A stretch of 64,000 bases of DNA from Symbiodinium sp. CCMP2592. Taxonomy: Eukaryota; Sar; Dinophyceae; Suessiales; Symbiodiniaceae. Under the pieces are notes generated by a model. It searched no databases. It worked only from the letters and a program-made list of their open reading frames with translations, and had not been told where the DNA came from. Shown here piece after piece: positions 12,501 to 21,500 of this stretch (its first letter is position 1; each line of letters opens with the position of its first letter). Location of the stretch: NCBI GenBank assembly GCA_905221615.1, contig CAJNDT010001247.1, positions 267,827 through 331,826 of the forward strand, written 5' to 3'. The position numbers and the translations under genes were made by a program.

Positions 12501-15500
12501 GACCCCCCCTCAAGTGCTCTTGAATAGAGCCCTCATGGTCCTCAATAGTGGGTATTTCGGGTATAGTCGTGGGTAGTTTGGGGGGTCTAAGCTGCTGTAC
12601 CAAGCATTATTGGAAGTCACACGATGCTGCAGCAACCTGGTCGGCGCTGCAAGCTGCCAAAAGGGACTTGTATTAATTTGGGGCATTATGGCATGGGACT
12701 AGAGGGAACGTGATCACCACCACTTCTTCGTGGCCTTTGAAAGAAGAGCAACCGAGCCTCAAGCCTCAAACCCCGACACCCCTGAACCCTGAATTCTGAA
12801 CGCTTAGCCCCTAAACCCCGAACCTGGGTTCGTGTTATATAAGGAACCTAACTTGTAAGCCACCATAATCGGGATTTATCGTAAATAATTAAGTATAGGT
12901 TTCCTGAATATGCTAACCCTTCACAAGAACCCATCAATAAACCCTAAACTGCCCGAAACTCTGAATCCCCGAAACCTTAAACCCCAAATCCCCAAAACCC
13001 CTAAACTCTAAAACCCTGAGGTCCCCCCGAAGCCCTGAACTAGGGGTCGATTTCAACAAACCACGAAATTATTTAATGTAATTGTAGCTGTCTATCAAAC
13101 AAGGGAAATGAACTACTGGTGATGATCTAATCAAGGACCCCAAACCTCTGGGAATTATGGTATATTCCTTATTATGGGTAGTGCAGGATTTATATCACAA
13201 CAACCCTACTATTTGCTTAAGAACCCCCAAAAAATAAAAAAAAAAATCCTTATGGGGGTAATATAGGGATTATTATTTTTTATTTTTTGGGGGGTTTCTT
13301 AAGCAAATCGTAGTTTATATCACAACAACCGTCTTGCCCCAAATGGATACCTAGCAAACTGCAGGCTCGAAGCTTCGTTCTTGAAGGCTCGAATTTCGAA
13401 GTCCTCCGTGGTTGAGGGTCAGGGGTTTAGGGTTTAGGGTTAGGGGTTTAGGGGTTTAGGGTTTAGGGTTTAGGGTTTAGGGTTGAGGGGTTTAGGGTTG
13501 AGGGGTTTAGGGTTTAGGGTTAGGGGTTTAGGGTTAGGGGTTTAGGGTTGAGGGGTTTAGGGTTTAGGGTTGAGGGGTTTAGGGTTGAGGGGTTTAGGGT
13601 TCAGGGTTTAGGGTTGAGGGGTTTAGGGTTGAGGGGTTTAGGGTTTAGGTCCTCCGTTCCGCAGATGAGCTCCGGCTGGCCATCGTCGTCGACGTCGCAG
13701 AAGGCGAGTGCGCTGACGTTGTCACCTTCAAAGCTTACCCAAAAGGTCCACTTCCTCTATCATACATGCTTATAGGTTAGAAGGGGCCCCCACCCTGTAA
13801 TCGTGACCATAAGGATTATATAGGATTATATTAGGGCCCTATTATATTCCTATTATACTACTATTACAGGGTGGGGGCAGCTTCTAACTTACAGGTCTAC
13901 AAGGGGCTGACGCATAGTAGCCTCAGAACCAAGCCATGATCTACAAAAATTGCGTGACCCTACAGGGAACTCCAGAAACTTGGAATATGGAATAATGGTA
14001 GGATCCCCTGTAATTTTGCCTTAAAGGGGTTACGATAATGATATTCCAACTTTCTGGCTTCTACTGTAGCTATACTGAACTTAGAACCCTAGCAAAAATA
14101 CAATTTTAGCTGTTTCTTAGGGATTATAATAACCCAAAATTAAAAAAATATTTCAAAGTACCCCTAAGACTATTTACTAAGTCCCCCGACCCTCCAAAAG
14201 TGTTAATATTTCTAAGTACCCCTAAGGTAGACCCTAAACCCTGAACCAACCGGCTAGAAGGACTCAGAGGCCCTCGAGGCCCTGAGTCGAATGCCATAAA
14301 CCTTATACTAGACCCAAGAATAATTGGAGGATCATGAGACTTAGTAAGGGGTTATAGGTACCTGATTTGGGGTTATAAGTAATTATAAGTATAGTTACCT
14401 GAATGATAACCCTAGTCTAGACCCAAGAATAACCTACGAATAAAAAGGGTGCCCTTTTTGGTTTAAAGGGGCTTATAAGGGAACCTGAACCCTTAAAAAG
14501 GGAATAGGGGCCCACTCGAGGTCCTAGTATAGGAGCCCTAAACACCTATAATCTTTTTTTTACAGGCTGGCAAGCGAACTACTGTAAACAAATTATAGGA
14601 GCCCTAAACACCCAGAGACTCCAAAACCCCTTAACTAAGGAATCCACCTTAAATCTTATTACGGTTCCTATTGTAATTTAAGGTAATTATATTGCTTAAT
14701 TATGGGTTTAGGGGAGTCCCTGGGCACCCAACCCTCAAAAGCCCCTCCCTATGAACCTAAACCCTATCGTACCCTTCACAGTATCCTTATAGGAACCCGA
14801 AGCCATAAACCCTCTAGGCAACACAAACTCGGATCCCTAACAACCGTGCCTGTGACGGTCCAGTAGAGCTCGCTGCCCTCTGCATCAAAGGCTTGGACGG
14901 AGCCTCGTTGAAGGGGTTTAGGACTTAGGGCCCAGGGTTTCGGGTGAGGTGAAGGGTGGGGAAAGCGGCTATTCCACGGTTTAGGGTTCATGTGTGGGCC
15001 TTGATGGCTAGAATCAGCTTATGGGGTTTAGTGTATATAACTGTAGTGTAGTTGTGTTACCCCAAGGGTCCAAGTACCTAAAAATTATATACTCTCCAAA
15101 ATCATAATCTGCAGAACTATGATTGTAACACCGAATTAATTATTGGGTCCGTTGGACCCTTGGGGCTAAGGAGCGCTAAGGAACAATAGACCTAACTCTC
15201 CAGGCCCTTGGCAGACACTCGCAAAAGCTGAAGCCCCCAACCTTGAACAGTCTGAACCCGGACCCCAAAAGGATTTAACAATAGATCCCTTAAAGGAGTT
15301 CCCATAACGAGCCCCTAAGTAGTACAGGGTTCGGGGACCTGAATCTACTTTTTAGATCCTTCTGGTGGTCTGGGAAACGCCAGGTGGCAATTGCCGCCGA
15401 CCACGCAGACAGGCTGCTCTATCGAAGCGAGGTGGCCGTAGGTGATGACGTTCACCTACCATAAGGATTTGGGGTTCAAGGACTGTCAACTATAACCCTA

Positions 15501-18500
15501 AGGGTCCAAAGGACCCAATAGTTAGGTACTTGGGTTTAGGATACTAGTTCTGTAGGCTACTATTTGGGAGAGTATATGATAATTAGGTACTTGGATCCTT
15601 AGGGTAAGCTGACAAGAAGAACCGTGGCCCCCGCTCCCCAAAGGGTCGTAAGTAACTATATAGTAAAATCTAGGATCAGGATTTCTGGGCTAGGAATTCT
15701 TATTCTCATTTGGGGAAGTACCCCACCTGACAGTGCCACCCATTGGGCTACCCTAGCAGCTGGTGACGCTAGCATGCTCAGCAAGTAGTTTCTTGAAGAG
15801 TTATTTGATTGGACTCTGGACTCTCCTATGCGACCTATCTTCTTGATATGAGGATAGGATTCATCTTGGCACTCGAAAAAGTCGTATGTTCACATCTGGT
15901 GGTACGATCCTCCAACTTGCAGGTGCTTGTGCCCAATGGGTCCTGGGTAGTTACTTGAGCCACTTTGGGGTTATGGATCCGCCAAGGTGTCGACATCCTG
16001 GACATCAAGCGGTCATACCGGGCAGCGAGAGGCCAGCCAAAGCCCCGCTGCAGCTTTTGCTATGGGTTTCTCTTCCTGTAGATTCACGTGTGCCGTGTAA
16101 AATGAAACGGCCATAGATTTCGCTTCCAAGGTGAATGACGGTGATTACTTCCTCAACTCCACACCCGAAATGGGAGTTTCCGAAAATAGGGGACCCTGAT
16201 GCCTAACATAGCACCCTAAATAGTAGGATCCTTATTGTAAGGACCCCAAAATAAGGTAGCCCGCCCTTATTTTCGGAAACTCCCTTAAATAGGACCTCGA
16301 ATTACTCCGGTTCTGGGCAGGCTGCTCCATCGTGCACGTCCTTAAAGAAGAGATCCGCATTCTCCTGGCCCCCACCAAGCTTTCCCTAAGGCTCCATGTA
16401 CCTATATAGTATATACTTAGGCCTTAAACTACCTATACTAGGATACCCAGTAACCTAAGAATAAAAAGGCCTCTCTTTTTGGTATTGGGTAACTTTATAA
16501 GGAACCTAGGACTACAAAAAGGGAATAAGGGTACTACTGGGCATCCTAGCCTATATAGGGACCCCTTTTAGGCTTAAGCATCTACTAGATCGGTACATGG
16601 AGCCTGTGGCTTCGGGCTTAGGGATTTGCTCCGGGGTATGTTGCACCACGCATGCGTACGCAGGATACTAGGTTGGCCCTATAGAGGTTCTGAAAGCCTT
16701 TCGTAGATCAAATCCTCTTAAGCCCAATGAAGGAAAATGTGGAATATCTCTCACGCCTACCTGGGATCCCTTTGGAATCGTCGTGGGCCCTCGCGACCAG
16801 GTCGGCTTTGAATGGGAATGATACACGCCCAGGCCCTCAGGGAGGAGCTAGACAGTAGAACCTCTGATTTGATGTCCTAAACTCGGTATAGGGTTTAGGT
16901 CTAGGGTTTACATCTGGTGGTTGATGGCACTGGGAGGACGCCCCTAAACATCAAGGATCTGAAAGGCCCTGCTGCAGTAAGCTTCTTTCGATTGCCTCCC
17001 TAACGTTCAGGAATCCTTATCCTAAACCCTAACATTCGGGACTCCCTCTCCAAAGTTGAACAGGGCCACGAATTCAAAGTTTTACGTTTAGAGGTTGAGG
17101 GGTTGCAGTCCTCCACGTTGTAGACCTTGAGGCGTAAGGGTCTTCATAAACAGAGCTTTGGGGGCATATTATACTATACTCACAATAGCATAGTATCGGC
17201 AATGATTTAGGCCCCTATATGCGGCTTTTCGAATCCTCCACATCGTAGACCATGAGGCTTAGGGGTCTTAATAAATAGAGTAGGCTTTACATGCAATAAG
17301 GAGCCCCCTACACCCTTATATGCGGCTTTTGGAATCCTCCACATCGTAGACCATGAGAGACGTCTGAGTGCCCACCATGAGCATGTCCCGCTGGATGGCC
17401 GGATTGAGCTCACCTCTGGGCAGCGGATAGCTACCCAGACCCCCAGAAGGATCTAGAAAGTAGATCCCCTAATATGAGGCCCTATACTACTAAGGGTACT
17501 TTATAGGAACCCCCATTAAGGGATCTACTTTTTGGATCCTCTCGGGGGTCTCAGTAGGTTCCTGAGTAGCCCCTTTATAATCAGGGCACCCTTTTCCCTA
17601 CTACTGTATTTGGTTTTTTGGTAAGGGAGCCCAAAAAGAAAGAGGGCACATGGGCAATACTGAGGAACCGAAGTATATAGGATTGCATGTTTCAGGTTTG
17701 AGTGTTTAGTCTGCTAGGGTTTTCTCTTGGGGGGAAGATGCTTTAACTAGGGCCCCACAAAAGCACATAAGCAAACATTAGGGTAGGGATATCCTTATAA
17801 ATGCTTATGCTTATGGGTCCCTAATTAACGTTTTTTGGCCAGGGTCCTTGACGAATCCAGCGCTCGCGGTTTACATGCACATGGGCAAAGATAAGAAGGA
17901 CACGATGTGAAGACTCATCGTCGTAGGTATTGCTACGGGTGTCACTTTCCCAAAGAATAATACGGTTGATGATATAAATCCTGCATTACCTTAATGACCC
18001 TAAACTATGGGAGTTATGTGACATTCCTTATTATGGGTAATGCAGGATTTATATCATCAACCGTACTGACGACGAAGATAGAAACCCTACAGTCAACTCT
18101 CTAGGTACTTAGGACCCGTCGGGATTCTAACCCGAGACATCAACCCCACATCCTAGGCCTGAGCCTAAGCCACAAAATCCGACATCGACATCCTGCGCGC
18201 CAGAAGCGCTACCACCCCTGCTTGACCTAAAAGGCTCATGGGACTTAGTAAGCGCAGTTACGAGTACCCTCACTGGGGTTATACGCATTTAGAATCATTT
18301 CCTTACTTATCACCCTAGTTGCCAGGTCCGACGAATCATGAACGCTTAAGTACTCATGATCGCTTAAGTACTCCTGCCACAATCCCTCAACCCTAAACCC
18401 CTAAAACCTTCATGGCTCGGTTTCGGGTTTTAGGTGGCATTCGGCCTGTGACCACGGATGTGATCTTTCGGTTGATGTTGAGGAACATGACCTTTGGTCT

Positions 18501-21500
18501 GGGTTTGGTTTTAGGCCTAAGGCTTACCCAGAGAGCCCAATACCCCCTTAGTTCAGGAAGATAGCTCAAATCATAATATGAAGCAATGTGGCTTAATTTA
18601 TATAGGGCTTCATAATATGACTTCTTTAATTAGGGGCTATTGGGCTCTCTGGGTAGATACTGGGGCGTAAGCTTTGGATTTAGAAGATGGGGATTGTGGC
18701 TCTGCCTAAGCACAAGCACCGAGTAAGGTCGATGGCTGAAAAGGCATATTGGTAGTTGTCAAAATTAGGGCCCCTTTTGCGTTATTCTAAATATTAGTTG
18801 CCGTATTATAATAGGGACCCAAAAAGGGACCATAATTTTGACAACCACCCATATAGATCATGCAAGCTTCGGATCCTTCTAGGGCTCATACTCTCAACAG
18901 TTGTAACGAGAGTGTCGAGAAAGGTTGTGGCTTAGGCTTTGTTGGTTGTAAGGCTTGTTGGATTGGAACTTCTGTCAGTCGGAATATTTAAGTCCAATGC
19001 TATTCCTTCGGGTTCCTGTTTATAAACATTGCACGTTGTTCCCCCTCAAACCCTGTTCTAATCATGAAGGCCCTTGTATTTCGGGCTCCTGATTTATAAA
19101 CATTTTTCGTTGTTCTCCCTCTCAAACACTGTTCTTTCTCAAAGAGGCCCTTGTATTATGCACCTTGACCCCCTGATCTTTTGCATGAAGGCCCCTTTTT
19201 ATGCACCTTGACCCAACACCAACAAGGCCGAGCAGAGCACTTGAAGTCACAGACAAGATGACTCGGCCTAACTTCTTGAAATATGAAGAACCCATGAACT
19301 TCAAAGGGGAAAAGGAGGGACCCTTAATGGGGACCCCTACCCTATAATGGGCTATATGATGGGTATATAACAGCTATATCAAGGGTATACCTAGGGGTCC
19401 TTATTAAGGGTCCCTCCTTTTACCCTTGAAGAACTAATCCCGGCCACACCGAAGCCCCTAGACCTTGAGAGCTTCAATCCTGCAACCCAGGTTTCGCACC
19501 CTCCACACGCGTGCCACAAAGTCCAAAACCAATGCTCAAGAAATGACGACTCGAACACACTAGGCCGCCCTGTAGATCTTGATCAAAGCTGACCCGCCTT
19601 TGTGGACTATTTTCGAGAACAGTACTCAATCATAGCTGGCCCCCAAAATCCCACGTGTGCATCGGAGAACTTCGTCAGGGGGGTTTGAGAGTGGTGCCTT
19701 GATACAGGAGTCTGAAGTCTTCGTGCTAGTATACCCCTAAAACCCAAACCATAAAACCCAAATGCATGTGCCCTACACCAAGAATAGTCCGTCATCAGAT
19801 AAGTGTAAGAGAATGTATCCGAGAAGCTCGCAGGGCCCTACTGTAGCTGCCTGAACAATTGCAACGGGTTTGTAGGGTTACACATACATAAGAATACATA
19901 TATACATATATGTGTGCCCGTAACATGTATCTGTGGATAAATGTGTATAGGTGTAAACATGTATGTGTATATATGTATATATACATATATCATCAGCTAA
20001 ATGTAAACAACCAACTATATAAAAGCTAAATCTGGGGAAATGAACTAAGTACTATTTCTGCAGGCGCTCATATTATTCTAGACAATTTGGGGCCCATATG
20101 TCTTGACACTTGCTGGCCTCATTCTGCGGATTCTCGACGCGGTTGTGCGGGCAGTGGATCAGCACCTACAACTTGGAGGATCACGGGACTTAGTAAGAAA
20201 GGCTATAAGTACCTTAGTTGGGGAAATATGTAATTATAAGTATAGTTACCTGTGTTAAATCCCTGGTTACTAAGTCTCCCGACCCTGTAAGTAGCCCTAA
20301 ACCCCCCTTATAGAACCCTTATAGATCCCTTTAAAGGAGCCCCTATAGAACCCTTTTGGAACCTTTAGTTACCAAGTCCCATGACCCTTTAAGAAGCGCT
20401 CAAGGCTCGCCGGAACCCTCACAAAGTCCACCGTGCAAGGACATGGCACAGGGAAATCATAGGAACCCCCCAAAAACCACCTATTTCCAGGAAATGCACA
20501 AAGAAACCGTAGTAGGAACCCACCAAAACGTAGGTCTTGTCGGCGTAAGGTGGTTTCTAAGCCTTTTGGGCTAGGGTTGAAGGGGATCCTGGAATTAGTA
20601 CCCCAACAAGGTTAATGGTTACCTACTCGCCTACGAGGGCTGCAAGACGCACACTCAGAACCCACGTCTTACTTGGAGGATCATGCGACTTAGTAGATAA
20701 GGTTATAAGCACGTTGATCGGGGTTACAAAGAACCATGACCCGTTAAGTACCCTAAACCCCCGCTTATAGAACCCTTATAGATCCCATTATAAATATAGT
20801 TGCCTGAATTATGACCCTGGTTACTAAGTCCCATGACCCTTTAAGTGCCTTCCCGGCGGTGGTCCCTGCAGACAGGCAGGGATGCTTGCCATCGTAGCGG
20901 CCCACGGCGACCAGGCCTTTGGGTATGGTTTTGTTTACAAAAAGGGACTTAGTGACTCCCACGAACCTCCAAGTAGGGTTCAGGCTTTAGGCAAAATCCC
21001 TGGTTTAGGGTTTCAGGTTTTAGGGCTCAGGGTCGAAAGTGTCAGGCTTTAGGGTTCAAGATTTAGGGTTTTAGAGTCGGGGCTTGAGGGTCTATTTTTA
21101 CAGTGCCGGGTTTCGAGTTCTCAAGATTTGGGCACGACCCAAAGGGTCCTGAGTACCCATATGGTAGAACGTAGGGTTTCTAGCTTAGGAACTACTATGA
21201 TGGTTTCGGGAAGTATCCCCCACAACAATATCCACATCCCTGGGGGAGAAGAGGTTCAAGGCTTTGGGGTTGAGGGCTGGAGTTGAGGACTTCAAAGTTA
21301 GGCTTTGGACGTTCGCGGTTGCGCGTCGGTTTAGAGTTGAAAAGGGGGTAGAGGGCAGAGGGTTTGGGGGCTTAGGGTTTAGAAGCCGCGAACGCTGGGT
21401 TCGCATGTTTGCCGGAACCGACGCTGGGTTTTCCTTTAGGGGCTCCTTGAAGCTTTCCTCAAATGCTTCTCTAGGGTTACAATGAGAGTTCAGAGTGCAT

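Noticed and set aside
13419..13650. Chromosome end (true telomere)
   Set aside because: Coding exons of the same gene lie on both sides, and telomere-like tracts occur in both orientations throughout.
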